In this document: one piece after another, positions 21,884 to 34,403 of the stretch
Numbering within the stretch: position 1 is the stretch's first letter
How the letters are laid out: each line of letters starts with the position of its first letter
Assembly: GCF_029852145.1 (NCBI RefSeq)
Contig: NC_079976.1
Coordinates: forward strand, 15,113,104-15,177,103
From: Microplitis mediator
Lineage: Eukaryota > Arthropoda > Insecta > Hymenoptera > Braconidae
Length of the DNA: 64,000 nucleotides
Reading direction: 5' to 3'
Notes under the pieces: generated by a model
The model's database searches: none
What the model was told of the DNA's origin: nothing
Seen by the model: only the letters and a program-made list of their open reading frames with translations
Position numbers and translations under genes: made by a program

Positions 21884-23095
21884 ATGAAAGTAAAATTATT
21901 TGGAGACTCGGATACCGAAGTCTCACTTTATGAGTCTGAGGGTGAAATATCCGACTCAGAAACACCATCAAGTCATCCAGTTACACCACCATCTGTCTCA
22001 TTATCACCTTCCTTAAACACTACATCAGCACCTACATTGGAATTACGTGCTACTGAAACTACACCATCAACTGCGTCACCGGCTGCACCTGTAATCTCAA
22101 CAACAATTGCACCGTCACTAACTGTACCAATAACAGCTGCGACAACATCATCACCGAATTGGTTTATGGGATCTCAGTTTTCGTTACCGCTGTGGCAGAC
22201 TACCATGGATTTGGAGTTTAATTGTCCATCACCTGAACCATACCAACAGAGTGCAAATACCTTGCCGTCATCAGTAATGTTGGAGTCATTAACAAAATTC
22301 ATGAAAGACGAGTTCAGCAAGCTTCACGCTCGCATTGATCGTGTTACGAATCAACGCTCTTCAGCAATGCCAATAGCATCTGTATTAGCACGACTTGACA
22401 CTCAATGGATGCAACGTACTGATGACAGATTAGATGGTCTTCAAGCTGCTCTTGTAGAGCTCAAATCACAGTTGGAGTCCTTGAAAATTACCCCAACTGC
22501 ACAAGAACTCATCTTGATCACTAACCTTACGGCTCAACTGCACCAGTTGACCGAGCAGGTCCAACAAAATCAGCAGATGATGTCAAAAATCCAACTGCCA
22601 AGTTCAAAGGGATTCGCTGAGAAATTTCAAGCTGTCAACGTTGGGACTCAGTTCATGGACACTGGAGTCAGTTGTCCGGCAACACAAACATCGGCTCAGC
22701 CTTCAGCCTGCGGTTCAAATTCAAGACATGAAATTCCAGAGGAAATTGCCGACATACAGAAACTTTGTAGTCGAGTAAACGCAATTGAAGTCACTTCAGA
22801 GGCAGATCGAGTACATAATATTGAATCTTTTACTTTATTAAATCGTTTTGAATCTGCCATGAAGGTAATTTTGAAAAGACTGGATCAAATGTTGGTAAAT
22901 GCCACACCAAGAAAAATTCCACAAGTTAATTTAGTACCACTATCACATATTCCTGCACCTAATGTTTTGACCTGCGGTCGTTGTGCTAGAATCGGTCACG
23001 TCGCCGATGTTTGCTGCGGACCCGTAACTGACGAACTCCGTGCTAAAGCGGGATTACGCGTCCGTTCCCGTCCTCCGACTGCAAAACACGCATAA
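21884..23095 (+). CDS. ORF3: second Gag-like protein with CCHC knuckle
   Basis: 403 codons from ATG 21884, which lies 30 nt after the pol stop and 11 nt after a splice-acceptor-like ATATTCCAG (ends 21873). The N-terminus is acidic then Ser/Thr/Pro-rich. About residues 165-240 look like a coiled coil (LDGLQAALVELKSQLESL). The C-terminal ~95 residues are homologous to the element's own Gag: a shared Leu-rich segment, then a knuckle C364, C367, H372, C377 in CGRCARIGHVADVC and a similar tail. No signal peptide or membrane segment is seen, so it is not an env although it occupies that position. Probably an RNA-binding, Gag-interacting accessory protein; expression by splicing is inferred. The frame is intact. 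Confidence 0.85.
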   Translation: MKVKLFGDSDTEVSLYESEGEISDSETPSSHPVTPPSVSLSPSLNTTSAPTLELRATETTPSTASPAAPVISTTIAPSLTVPITAATTSSPNWFMGSQFSLPLWQTTMDLEFNCPSPEPYQQSANTLPSSVMLESLTKFMKDEFSKLHARIDRVTNQRSSAMPIASVLARLDTQWMQRTDDRLDGLQAALVELKSQLESLKITPTAQELILITNLTAQLHQLTEQVQQNQQMMSKIQLPSSKGFAEKFQAVNVGTQFMDTGVSCPATQTSAQPSACGSNSRHEIPEEIADIQKLCSRVNAIEVTSEADRVHNIESFTLLNRFESAMKVILKRLDQMLVNATPRKIPQVNLVPLSHIPAPNVLTCGRCARIGHVADVCCGPVTDELRAKAGLRVRSRPPTAKHA

Positions 23096-23803
23096 GCACT
23101 TGTAAAACCTCAAGAAATTCATCGGAATCATCTGCGAGCTGTCAAGAAATTCGACTGAAAATATTTACTCTGTTACGTTACCGATTCAGATGTAAATCTA
23201 AATAAACACACACGCGCTCATACTCATCTCATTACTGTATTAAATCATTATTGTTGCCAATTGTAATAACTATCAATTACAGCTCCGAGTCCTGTAGCAG
23301 TTGGCAGCAGAAAATTATTATTTTTTTTTTACAGCCCAGAGGCTGTGGAACATAAATATTTAAAATTATGTTATTATTTACATTTATTTTAAACTAAAAT
23401 ATATATTTTTAAATTCTATTTTTTTTGTTTATAAGTTGGAAAGATTGCAGATCCAGGTCGAAGTCCCAGGATCGAAGTAGGCTTGAGATTAGGGGGACTG
23501 GGCTGGGAAATTTGGTCATAATATCCCTAACGGCTGCGATCTTTTCTTTTTTCAACCTGGAAATTTACTTGTAACACTGGTGATTGACCAGCAATGTTTC
23601 TTTTAATTTATATCTGGAAGTATTCCTGCAATTAAAAATTTTTTTTGTTTACATACTGGCAAGTAACTTGCAATTTTGGGCGATCGATTCGCACCACTGT
23701 AAATAATGTAATGTAAATAATTTTTTTTATTATTATTATTGTCGGACAACCTAGACGGAAATCCAAAAGGGTAACCTTGGCTTGGTGGGGGGGATTGAGA
23801 CAA
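23096..23803 (+). other. 3' untranslated region and polypurine tract candidate
   Basis: No gene seen. G-rich GGTGGGGGGGATTGAGA (23784-23800) just before TGTGGATTG is the best polypurine-tract candidate and is used here to place the LTR start. The 66- and 80-codon minus frames in this stretch look incidental. Confidence 0.5.
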
Positions 23804-24931
23804 TGTGGATTGTCTTCGTCGCCTTCAGCCTTGCGGTTCCCGCTTTTTTCCGTCTCGTTGCCGTCTAATGTCACATGTCATAGTGCCGTGGTCACATGAC
23901 AACTCGTTACGTTGACGCATGCCGGTTAGGAAGAGCTGGGGACAGTCAGGAGGCGAGCCCTATGCCCAAAAATAATCGGTCACCACTTCGATCCTGGATC
24001 CGTTAACGTTTAGACGTTTCTATTATTTAATATTAATTGTTATACTTGCGATATTTTATATTTTGTAAACCGCATAATTTTCCGGGCAATTAACTTGCAA
24101 AATAGTATCTCTTTGTGTTGCTTATTAGTTACTAATTATAATTATATTTAAGCATATAAAATATTATACGTTACCGGCGATATATTCGCGGTAATAATAT
24201 TATAATATAAAGATAGAATCAGTGTATTAATTGGCGTGCTTCCACGTGGCCACTGATTGACACCCGGCGTCCAAACCAGGACCAATATTGTACTTTGCGG
24301 AAACTTAATTGTAAGTAATTGAATTTGTTATAATTGGCAATAAAATTGCACATTGTCCTAATAATTTCCCTATTTTATTCATTACCTTATTCTATCCTTA
24401 TTTTAATATACTGGTGAGATTATTTAATAGGATAAAGTAATTATTAATTAAGTTAGAAATAATAAGTAAATCAGCTGTAAGAAAGCAGTATAAAAATTAT
24501 CAGCCGTGAGGTAAGTTGATAAGCCTTTTTTATATACGTTGCCGAGTTTGAATAAGTGCGGGTCTTTGCTTTGCAAGAACCCCACACAGAAAAAAAGAAT
24601 TTCTGGGCGCAATAATTTTTTTGTATTATAAATTGAACACAAAAATTTTCTTGGGACGAGGAAAAATTTATTGTCTCAAAAAGTTTTTTCTTGCTCTGAA
24701 AAAATTCATTCTTGCTGTAAGAAAATTTCTGTTTTCAATTCATAATGCAAAAAATTTTCTTGGGGCGAGTAAAAAATTCTTGTGCCAAGAAATCCTTTTT
24801 TTCTGTGCAGCCCACTGCTCTGTCCAGTATAAAATAAAAATTGTTAGAGACTTGCCTAAGCCAGGGTTCAACCCGCGAATTCTGGTGGCTGCTGGTGAAA
24901 ATCGCGAAGAGAATAAGCGATTTGTCTCAAC
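23804..24931 (+). mobile_element. 3' LTR of the Gypsy element
   Basis: 24077-24931 matches 1-630 apart from six substitutions and one 225-bp insertion (24585-24809). The start at TGTGG (23804) is inferred from the polypurine candidate; the matching part of the left LTR lies outside the window. It ends ...TCTCAAC at 24931, after which the two copies diverge. Confidence 0.8.
24585..24807. mobile_element. 223-bp MITE inserted in the 3' LTR
   Basis: Absent from the 5' LTR, so its limits are exact. Ends are CACAGAAAAAAAGAATTTCT and its near reverse complement (CCTTTTTTTCTGTG), with a 2-bp CA duplication. It lacks coding capacity. A related, left-truncated copy is at 61821-62050. It inserted after the LTR pair was created, so it was recently mobile. 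Confidence 0.9.
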
Positions 24932-25775
24932 GTCTCAGAGTGCCGCGAAAGTAATTGATTATTTACAAAAAAAATCAAAATAAATAAAACTCGGAACCAC
25001 GTGTGCCTTGTAGTCAACCAAGGAACAACATTTATTGCCGCAGATTGGTATCTGGTGGAAGTAGCCCACAGAAGGATCGTCGAGAGCTGGACAATCCCAA
25101 CATCTCCGCGTCAGCGAGCAGCAGAGGGTGAGTGGAAGTTTGTGTTGCGCTCATCGGTATTAATTTGACACCGAGTATTTTATTTTTTTTTCTCTTTTTC
25201 CTTCTTATGGTTATTATTATTATTATTTTTTGTTGTTGTGTTTCACTGTTGACGTTTTGTAGTCAGAAATCGTGTCAAGCCAGAGTCCTCGGGTGTTGCG
25301 CGGTCGTCACGTGAGAGTGAATATTTTTTTTTCTTTTAAGTTACCGCGGGTAACAGATTTAATCTGATTATTTGTAATGAATTAGAATAAAATATTTATT
25401 AGTTTTCTTGTGAGTGAGACGTCACGTGAGAGTGAATATTGTGCTTTTAAGTTACCGCGAGTAACATATTTGCGTTGATTATTTTTGTAATAAATTGAAA
25501 CAACATATTTACTAGTTTTGGTAAGGGAGCCGTCACTGCGAACAGTTACTTTGGTTATTATTCTTTTTTTTAAGCGTATTATCGTAAGCAATTCGTCACA
25601 AACGTATTTGAGTTCATGTGTACCGATATTGTTGATGCTTGCCGCGAGTCTCAGAGTTAAAAATTTGATTTTTTTTTGGTCGCACAAAATTTACTGTAGG
25701 GTGTGTGTGTGCCACTAGGGTCGAGATTTGCCGCAAGTATTATTTTTTTTTGTTTTGTTTATTTTTTTTGAAATG
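24932..25775 (+). other. Flank of the Gypsy element: LTR-leader-like sequence, no gene
   Basis: No ORF supported. AAATAAATAAAACTCGG then TTGGTATCTGGTGGAAGTAG (25046) resemble an LTR end followed by a primer-site-like motif of another retroelement. A ~110-bp segment with TTTAAGTTACCGCG is duplicated (25335 and 25446). A similar block with CTGTCACTGCGGGTAACT lies after the Harbinger-like element (28860), so that element may have split an older sequence. Confidence 0.4.
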
Positions 25776-26212
25776 CCCTAGGGGTATAAGTATGGTGAAT
25801 CAGCCCCGGAAAAATATTTGAATGACACTTAGAGGATATGTAGGTACTAATAAAATACTACGATCCTGAAAGTTTCAGATGTCTAACTAAATCCGTTTCC
25901 AAGAAAATAAATATTATGTAAAAAATAGAAAAATTTGTTTTTCTCAGGATTTGCTTGACCGATTGGTCTAAAAATTTAGTATGTTTTGGGAGCTCATTAT
26001 AGCTTTAAAAAAAAAATAATTAACTATTTATTAATATTAATAAATATTTGTAAAAACAACTTTTTGTTTCACAACTTGATGATCTACAGTTTAAAAAACA
26101 TTTTATTCAATAAATAGTATTATTTAAATGATAAAAAAAATAATGTCTTCTAAGACAGTCAATGAAAAATGTTGTATTTTCTCAAAGTTTTTGAAAAGTT
26201 CCTGGTACTTAT

Positions 26213-27028
26213 AAGCGTTTATGTCCAAATGAAGACATTGATGAATATTCGTTTGTTTTTGATTATGATTTTTCTATTGGTTATGGTGTCTGTGGAAAAT
26301 GTCGATTGAAGATGTATAAAAAAAAAAAGTTGATCCTGAAACGAGATTACATTATTCTGAAGATGAATCAGAAAGTACTGTCAGTGAATTGATAGAAAAA
26401 ACGGAGTCCAGCTTATCTCAAATCAAGTTCTCAATCAAGTTCTGAGGATCCATCCTTCGAAGCGAAAATCATATGTAGCGACAACAATACAGAGTACATT
26501 GAAGTGTTCATCAGAAGAACTGTTTCAACGCATAAATATTGCTGTGTTTGTTACTTTGTTGATTGGTGATAAGAATTTGACAGTGATTCATCAAAGTGTT
26601 AGAATGCAATCCTTCATTAAACGACGAGTTTACATTCCAAATGGAAATCAATGCTGTCTGAACCATATCGTCAATAAACGTTTTTATGATGAAGATCTTC
26701 ATCTTATAAAAGTTTATTCTAATTGGACTTAAATTATATCTTCGGAATTAACCAACATGATGGAAAACGTTGCTGTTGAATGCGATTCCACATTATTAGA
26801 CAAAAAGGACAATTGTCGTATCTCAGATGAAAAACTTCATGTTTTGACCGGCTTTAAAATGGGGAAACTTGATTGAGCTGCGGAATTTGTTGTCATTAAT
26901 GAGAAATACTGATGCTCGGAGCATAACTCCAGCACTCATTGTAATTTTAGTCAAGCTTCGCACAGGCAACTTAAATAAATTGATATCTACGATTTTACAG
27001 ATAGAAGAAGAGCAATTAGTATATTTAT
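26213..27028 (+). pseudogene. Transposase remnant, DDE_Tnp_4/Harbinger type
   Basis: Broken frames in order give: a Cys-rich N-terminal piece (GYGVCGKCRLKMYKK, near 26280); an acidic linker; RTVSTHKYCCVCYF (near 26518); a finger-like piece with FIKRRVYIPNGNQCCLNH (near 26616); and SMRNTDARSITPALIVILVK (near 26895-26950) followed by LRTGNLNKLIST. These resemble the N-terminal fingers and pre-catalytic region of arthropod DDE_Tnp_4 transposases as I remember them. Frameshifts and stops lie between the pieces, and the DDE core itself is missing. The nested palindrome at 27031 cuts the gene. Non-functional. Confidence 0.7.
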
Positions 27029-27030
27029 TA

Positions 27031-28055
27031 GACTGATTCAAAAAAATCGACTAATTTTTTTTTTCTTCATTATATCGAAAATATTGTTGGAAATGACGAA
27101 AAAAAAATACTGTGAAAGTTTGAGCTCTTAATATTAATATTAACAACTGCCGCATCGCAATTTTTTATTTCCCGTTTAAATAACATGGGAAAATTTATTT
27201 TTTAAGGTTAGGAATTTTGTAGCTCTCGGTGGGACCAATACTTTTAAATGTTCAAGACATATTCTTGTGGGAAACTTGACGCTCTACAAAAAAGGTCTCT
27301 GATAATTTTTCGATATTTTTATTTCTTCAAAAGTTATTCAAAGTTAAAGTTAGATTGACGATAAATTTCTACATTTTTTAATTTTTTGACGCAACCATCA
27401 ACTTTATTGGAAAATTTTACAGGACATTTTTTGTAGAGCCTTTTATTTCCTACAACTTATCTTAGAGAAAATTTTTGATATTTCTTACAAGTCGTAAGTT
27501 GTTCCTAATTAACTGAAAATTTAATATAATTAATTTTGAGCAACAAAATTTAGATTATTTAAGAAAATTTCCAGTTAATTGCAAATAACATACGACTTAT
27601 GAGAAATATCGATAATTTTCTCCGAGATAAGTTGTAGGAAATAAAATGCTCTACGAAAAATGTCCTACAAAATTTTCCGATAAAGTTAATGGTTGCTTCA
27701 AAAAATTTAAAAAATGTAAAAATTTATCGTCAATCTAACTTTAACTTTGAATAACTTTTGAAGAAACAAAAATATCGAAAAATTATAAGAGACCTTTTTG
27801 TAGAGCGTCAAATTTCCCATAAGAATAAGTCTGTAACATTCGAAAGTATTGGTCCCACCGAGAGCTACAAAATTCCAAAGCTTAAAGAATAAATTTTCCC
27901 ATGTTATTTAAACGGAAAATAGAAAATTGCGATGCGGCAGTTGTTAATATTAATATTAAGAGCTCACATTTTCACACTATTTTTTTTTCGTCATTTCCAA
28001 CAATATTTTTGATATAATGAAGAAAAAAAAATTAGTCGATTTTTTTTAATCAGTC
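27031..28055. mobile_element. 1-kb palindromic element, TA-flanked (copy 1)
   Basis: 1025 bp between TA dinucleotides (27029-27030, 28056-28057). The ends GACTGATTCAAAAAAATCGA and its reverse complement continue as ~500-bp inverted arms with a short centre near 27540. TA duplication suggests mobilisation by a Tc1/mariner-type transposase. Arms contain repeated TTTTGTAGAGC/TTTCCTACAA motifs shared with the other 1-kb palindromes. Non-coding. It interrupts the Harbinger-like transposase remnant. Confidence 0.85.
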
Positions 28056-28797
28056 TAATATTTATACCTCTTATATATTTTTTTTTCTTTTCATTTAATT
28101 GTTTATTTATTTAAACCTAATTCAATTTTGTATAAATCATCAAGCTGTGAAACACAACGTTGTTTTTACAAATATTTATTAAAATTAATAAATAGTTAAT
28201 TATTTTTAACTATTTTAATTTTTTACATTGATGAAAAAATTTTTGTCATTGTTTTAAATACAAAATATTATTTCTGATAGCTACAAACTATCTGAATATG
28301 CATTAAATTGAGAAAGTATAGCCTAAACTTTTTGAATAGGTGCATTAATTGAGCTGAAAAATGGTTTTTATTTTTTTTAACGGTGGCGTACCTTTTTTAA
28401 AAATCTGAAAAAAATATGTGTTATAGGGGAGTACATAAGGCTTTGAAAAAAACTAGTTTCATAATTGTGCCAAAATTGTATCATAGTTAGAAAAAACTAT
28501 TTAGAAAAAAACAATTTTTTTTTCAAGGATCTTATGAAGCTATAAAACTGTTAATTATTTTTTTTTAAAGCTATTATGAGCTCCCAAAACATATAAAATG
28601 TTTAGACCAATCGGTCAAGCAAATCCTGAGAAAAATAAATTTTTCTATTTTTTACATAATATTTATTTTCTTGGAAACGGATTTAGTTAGACATCTGAAA
28701 CTTTCAGGATTGTAGTATTTTATTAGTACCTACATATCCTCTAAGTATCATTCAAATATCTTTCCGGGGCCGATTTGCCATACTTATACCCCTAGGG

Positions 28798-31658
28798 CCT
28801 TTATTATCGCGATCCGTTCGTACCGGAATTACGGGATATATTTATTTGTGTTTAAGAGTGCTGTCACTGCGGGTAACTCCGTAATTATTAATTTACCATT
28901 AACAAAATTATTTATTTTTCCTACGATATAAACTCTAGTGAGTTCTAGTTCTGAGTGAGTATTAATCACAGAAACTACACAAGTATTTCTGTGACTTTTG
29001 TTTTATTTCTTTTGTCTTCCCTTTTCTTAGTATTCATTCGTTATCCGTATTACCTATTGGCCCTCGTATAATAAGTTAAGTTGGTTGTTGTGTGCACGCG
29101 AAATTAATCCGCGGGTCTGATCGTACGTCATTGTGTATGAGGACACGGATGCTGGATGACCGGAGTGCCGTCTAGTATGATAAATGGTATGCAAAACTGG
29201 GAGTGAATACGCGATTAAGTTGTGGTAATTGTACTGCCGAAGTACGCACCTTGTTGTTGGGTAAAAATAAATAAAACTGAGGTGGGGTGATAAATACGGA
29301 GTATTTGATTCTTTTATTTAATCATTTTGTGTTACTTTCTTCTTATTTATGTCATGCCTGTGTCCTGGTCAATTATCCTGTTATTTCACTACGCAGCTAC
29401 TCCAACTCCTCCCACCGTCAAGAACTCTTGTTTTCCTAGAACCCAATACGAGCAGATTTCTGCGTCGCGAGGTTGGTAATTCTCCGAAAAATTACCTGGC
29501 GACCAACGTTGCACCGCAGTTAAGCCATACGTTAATTGCACTGAGAATTCCCACTGGTGAGATTCCCCGTGGAGAATATCCCGTGACAATATATATGTGT
29601 GGAAGTTTTGATCCTTACTTTAACCAATTATGATAGGTTGTGGCAAAATTCCTTGACAAATCATCCATGAAGACAAATATAATAGATAGATTATAGAAAA
29701 CTCCATTAAATGTGGTTTTGAAAATACAGGGTACTTATTTTATTCCGTGAGCATGGGTAACACGTATACGAAAAATTACAGAATTTATTACCACCGTGGC
29801 TAATTATTCTGCAAGATACCTTTAAATCAGCAGAAAATTACGCTCATTGGGTTAAAATGTATACTTCATAATAAAGCCTGAAAGCTAATATCTAGTAATT
29901 GAAATATAATCGGGCATGTAAACGACAATAGTAATAACAATATAAGATGGGAGACTGCGGATATCGTGTTTTGCCATCTATTGCACCTTGGCGAAGATGC
30001 TGTAATATTTGAATATTGTGACAAATAGAACCTTAAAGTGGCTTTTTTACCAGTACAGGCAACAGGTGCCATGGGGGGATATTCCAAGCCCACTTCGACC
30101 AGTGTCTCCTTATTTCCTGAGATGGGTGGAGGGTTAGGCCCACAGAGTTACGGACATGTGGTGGTTACTGTGAGACACTGGTCGTCAGGGGTGCTTTTTT
30201 TGAATTCTGCTCTGGTTAACGTCTACACTAAGTCGATTGATTTTATTTTTCATTTAAGGTTATTCTCTAGGAAGTAGGTAAGCAATTTGCAGTGCGGGTA
30301 TACCGTATAGGGAGAGAACACGGCTTCTTGTAAGTAGGAGGTGGACTTTTGTCTCGTTGCATCAGTATCTTCGCACCTTCTTAAAGTCACAAGTTACCAA
30401 TCTCTATTTACTCGTATTACATCCCTTTCTGATTATCGAAGAGATATAGAATGCTTCCATAAATCGAAGCGTAGCGTAATTTGGTTTGTGTCTGTGGGAC
30501 AAAGATTTTTGGAAATACTTCAACTGAGTTAATCGCAGTAACCAAGCAATATTGAACGCAAAATGATGAATCGAAAATTTTTTACTAATCATTCGTAACA
30601 ATCCCGTGATAGCAAAAATAAATTATAATGTTCAATATTATCATTCCCAAACAGAAGATCAACAACACTGTACATAGTTATGTTTTTGTCTTCCATTACA
30701 AAACTCTGCCCTTCTGATCTTTTGTGACTTTACAGAAGGTCGTTAGATATTCTTAACTTATATTGTCCATGTTGAAATATAAAAGTTGATCGTATTCTGA
30801 ATATATATTACTTTAATTATTTGAATTTTATCTTACTTTTTTGAATCAACAAAGCTGCTTCATCTTCTGTTAAGTTGCCGTTTTCATGTTTATCCAGTTG
30901 CATCATTTTTTCTGAAATGAAGAAATTGTAGTCTTTGATTTTTAATTTAGCAATGTATTAAGAGAATCATTACATTTTAGTTAATATTCGTTTATTTTAA
31001 GACAGAATTAACTACGCTCGTTTATTACGATTCTTGATCACAATTATAGATATGAAGAAAGTTTTCGCACATCTGACTCAGTAATGTTCACAGGAAATAA
31101 AGCCAAAATTAGTACACTTTTCAAAAAAATCAAAGATCAATAAAATTTCATAAATTTTTTTAGTGATTTTTGGAAGGCTGTATTTTCGTGAAAAATGGTC
31201 GGATCGAAAATTTCTAGTTTAAAATCTTTAGCAAAAAAATTTTCGGAGCCATGGTTATAACGTAATCATATGATACAGCTTGAGACAAACATTTTTTTAA
31301 TTTTTTAGTTTTATTTTTTGGGTCTACGGGGCCGGGAAATTTTTTTTCAAGAAAACCAATTCATGGCTCTTTTAGAAAATTTATTTAACTAAAATTTGCT
31401 TTTTTTTATTTGTACGACAATTTGTAGCTGAGATATTAGTAGTGTCAAAACGTTTGCCCGTTTAAAAAGTACTAGGGAAAAAAATTAAAATCATAAAATT
31501 TTAAAATTCGAAAGTCGTGATTTCAAATAACGAAGCAGCTAATTTCATGATTCAGAATATTTATTTAAAATCCTGCACAGAAAAACAATGACAAAGTGAT
31601 GCCAGCAGCTAAAAAAAGTACCCGCCATAAAAAATCGGAGTTATTCGAAGATAATAAA
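28798..31658. other. No supported gene; repeat-derived sequence
   Basis: ORFs of up to 94 codons (for example 29349-29633) show no recognisable domain. CGACCAGTGTCTC (30096-30108) and GAGACACTGGTCG (30172-30184) are perfect inverted repeats. 31100-31440 is related to 44800-45060 plus 45828-45910 (shared pieces: AGTGATTTTTG, AAGGCTGTA, TTCGTGAA, TTTGTACGACAA), so it is a dispersed repeat of unknown class. Confidence 0.5.
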
Positions 31659-31744
31659 GGGTATAGCCGGATTAATATGGGAATTCTGCCCCCATGAATT
31701 ATTTGACTCAAACTTAGGGGGTCGATTTGGTATCGAATGAAAAT

Positions 31745-32783
31745 TGTAATGGGTGCACTTATTATATTAATTTTTATTGTGGCCTCAATATAATAAGTGT
31801 CCCACTCATGTGCAAAACTTAAGGTGTTTTGCAAACCTGTTTAGCTGAACTCAGTAGCTCAGGACGAGGATAAGCCTCGTACTGGACCACACAGTATTAA
31901 AATTAGGAGAGAAGTCTTATACCTAACTTATTAGGAAGGTTGTGATAAATTAAATTTATATGTCAAATGTAAATATAAAACAATGGCATTTATTTAGACG
32001 GAGCAGCTTTACAGATAACAATTAATGAAAGATGAACAATAACCAAAATGAATGATGAAACTGACTCGACTATTTTATTAACAACAATTTGACTCGACTA
32101 ACTTACCAAAACTGACTCGACTACTTTTATAAATTACGACTCCTCAATTAATATTATTTTACAAATAAAATAGTCAACCCAACAATAAACAAAACGAGCT
32201 CACTTACTCCAACAATCTCCAACCTTAGCCAGCCCTTCTTTCCCCCGATCCTTTTCCTCCAAGACCAAAACCCTAACCAGTACCAGTACCAGTACTTCCT
32301 TCCAAGTCCACCAAACCATTCCAATCATTTCCAATCAGCCAGGTCCAATCCACAATAAATATTATATAATTAACAGTTTAATAACTTATTTAACTTAATA
32401 AAAGAATAAGCTTCCACGAGCCGTGGGCTTATACGCTCTTGGCCCATTTTGAATGATGACTAGCAGCACGTGTAGTAGTAGTAGTAGATAGGAATTGTAG
32501 TGGAAAACCAAGATGTTAGTACTAGTCGTAGTAAGGCACGTCCGTCCACGGCGGTTGCTACGAACTAAGAGACCGATAGCTCGTCGTCTCTGGCCCTCGT
32601 ACCTTTCCATTCAGGTTGGCCAACCTCTAAAACCAAATGTCGGGAGTCGACCGTAGCATCCCCGGCGCATCAGTGACTGTATTTCCTCAATTATTGACAG
32701 TTGTTAAAGAAGGAGGGTGGATCTTTTGGCGCGAGTCGAAATTAAATATAAATTGTAATGTGGGAGCATTCCACCCCGTTACA
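31745..32783 (+). mobile_element. Solo-LTR-like insertion in the TIR arm
   Basis: Begins TGTAATGGGTGC and ends CACCCCGTTACA. The opposite arm of the host TIR element is continuous at this point, so the insertion is exact to within a few bases. It holds no ORF of note; it contains a (GTA)n run near 32469 and a repeated ACCAGTACCAGT near 32277. TG...CA ends suggest a solo LTR. It is not similar to the LTR at 1-630. Confidence 0.7.
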
Positions 32784-33323
32784 GGATAATTCACCTCAAT
32801 TTTGAGCTCTTTAACTCGAACGGTATTCTAGAATTTCAAAAAAACCTGTTTTCTCGAAATTATTTTTATTTTTATAGTAAAATTCGGAATTAATCAATGA
32901 TGATTTTTTTTCTAATTCTTACGAGTCCAAAACATAAAAAAATCATATGATCGTGATTCTTAAACGGAAAGCCGATTTTTAACGGAGAAGAAAAGACTAT
33001 AATCTTTTTTTTTAGCCTTTTTGAAATATGTCACTCACCAAAATTTGTCAGAAAATGTCTTTTATATTCCTCTATACTCAGGAATTATTTCGAATTTTTT
33101 GAAGTGGTTGAACAATTAAAAAAAAATTGAAAACTCATTTTTTTCTTAAATTAGTGCCTTTAAACAAACTTATATTTTTTTTTTTAGTACAAATAAATAC
33201 GTAGAAAATTTTTTTTTTACCAAAAATATGTCTTCGCAAAAGATAAACATAAAGAATCACTAGCCAACAGTAATTAGAAGGGTCATTAATGATTTAAAAG
33301 ACACTTAAAGGTAATACTTATTA

Positions 33324-34403
33324 GAGTGTCCCAAAAAAAAACAAATGTTTTTTTTTTCAACCTCTTATAGGCTCAAAAGTTACTTTGTATCATAAAAAAA
33401 ATCCTCATCGAATTTCAATCAGATATCTTTAAAATTGAGCTATCACAAAGGGAGGTCCCCTTTCCCATTTAAAATACACGCGAAAAATTATCATTTCAGT
33501 TTTTCGTTATTAAGACTATGAAAAAATTTTTTTTTCGATTCCGCCTAGTATAATTTCGTAGGAAATTAAATTCTCTACAAAAAAGTGATCATGCATCATG
33601 TACGTCAAACGAACTAGGATAAAGTTACGGGGTTTCAAAGACCAATAAAAAGCTAGTTTGCTCGAAGTTAATTTTGTTAAAATTGTTTTTCATTTTTATT
33701 TCATAAAAAAATTTTTTTTTTAATTTTGACGAGCATATTCTTGTAGAAAATTTACTTTCCTACAAAAAGTATCAAATATCATATATACGTCAAATAAATG
33801 AGTAAAAAGTTACAGGGCTTGAAATGTCAACGAACAGTTAAGTTTAAAAAATATAAAATTTTGAAACTTGACCGTCAACGAAAAAATTAACTTCATTTTT
33901 CGTTGACATTTAAACACCTGTAACTTTTTTCTTATCCACTCGACGTATAGAAGATATCAAATACTTTTTGTAGGAAATTCAATTTTCTACAAGAACGTGC
34001 TTCTCAAAATGTAAAAAAAAATTTTGATAAAACAGAAATGAAAAATAATAAAAAATAATTTATTACTGATGAAACTGAATTTTTGTTGATATTTGAAGCC
34101 CCGAAACTTTTTCCCAGTTTGTTTGATGTACATAATGTAAAAGCACTTTTTGTAGAGAATTTAATTCCCTATGAAATTATACTAAGCGGAATTTAGAAGA
34201 ATTTTTTCATAGTCTTAATAACAAAAAACTAAATTGAAAAATTTTCGCGTGTATTTTAAATGGGAAAGGAGACCCCCCTTTATGATAGCTCAATTTTAAT
34301 GATATCTGGCTGAAATTCGTTAAGAATTTTTCTTATAATATAAAGTAACTTTTGAGCCCATAAGACGTTGAAAAAAAATATATTTGTTTTTTTTGCGGCA
34401 CTC
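33324..34403. mobile_element. 1.1-kb palindromic element, TA-flanked (copy 2)
   Basis: 1080 bp between TA dinucleotides (33322-33323, 34404-34405). Ends GAGTGTCCCAAAAAAAAACA and its near reverse complement; inverted arms of ~530 bp meet near 33870. It contains four TTGTAGA/TTTCCTACAA-type motifs (near 33562, 33740, 33965, 34150). Non-coding, mariner-like by its TA target. Confidence 0.85.

Larger units (their letters stand above)
25776..28797 (+). mobile_element. Decayed PIF/Harbinger-like DNA transposon
   Basis: Ends CCCTAGGGGTATAAGTATGG and its reverse complement (to 28797). Inverted similarity extends about 300 bp inward (for example ACCGATTGGTC at 25959 and GACCAATCGGT at 28605) and includes TTATTAATATTAATAAATA-like sequence near 26030 and 28180. 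It carries a broken transposase (26213-27028) and a nested 1-kb palindrome. A clean 3-bp target duplication was not found. Confidence 0.75.
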
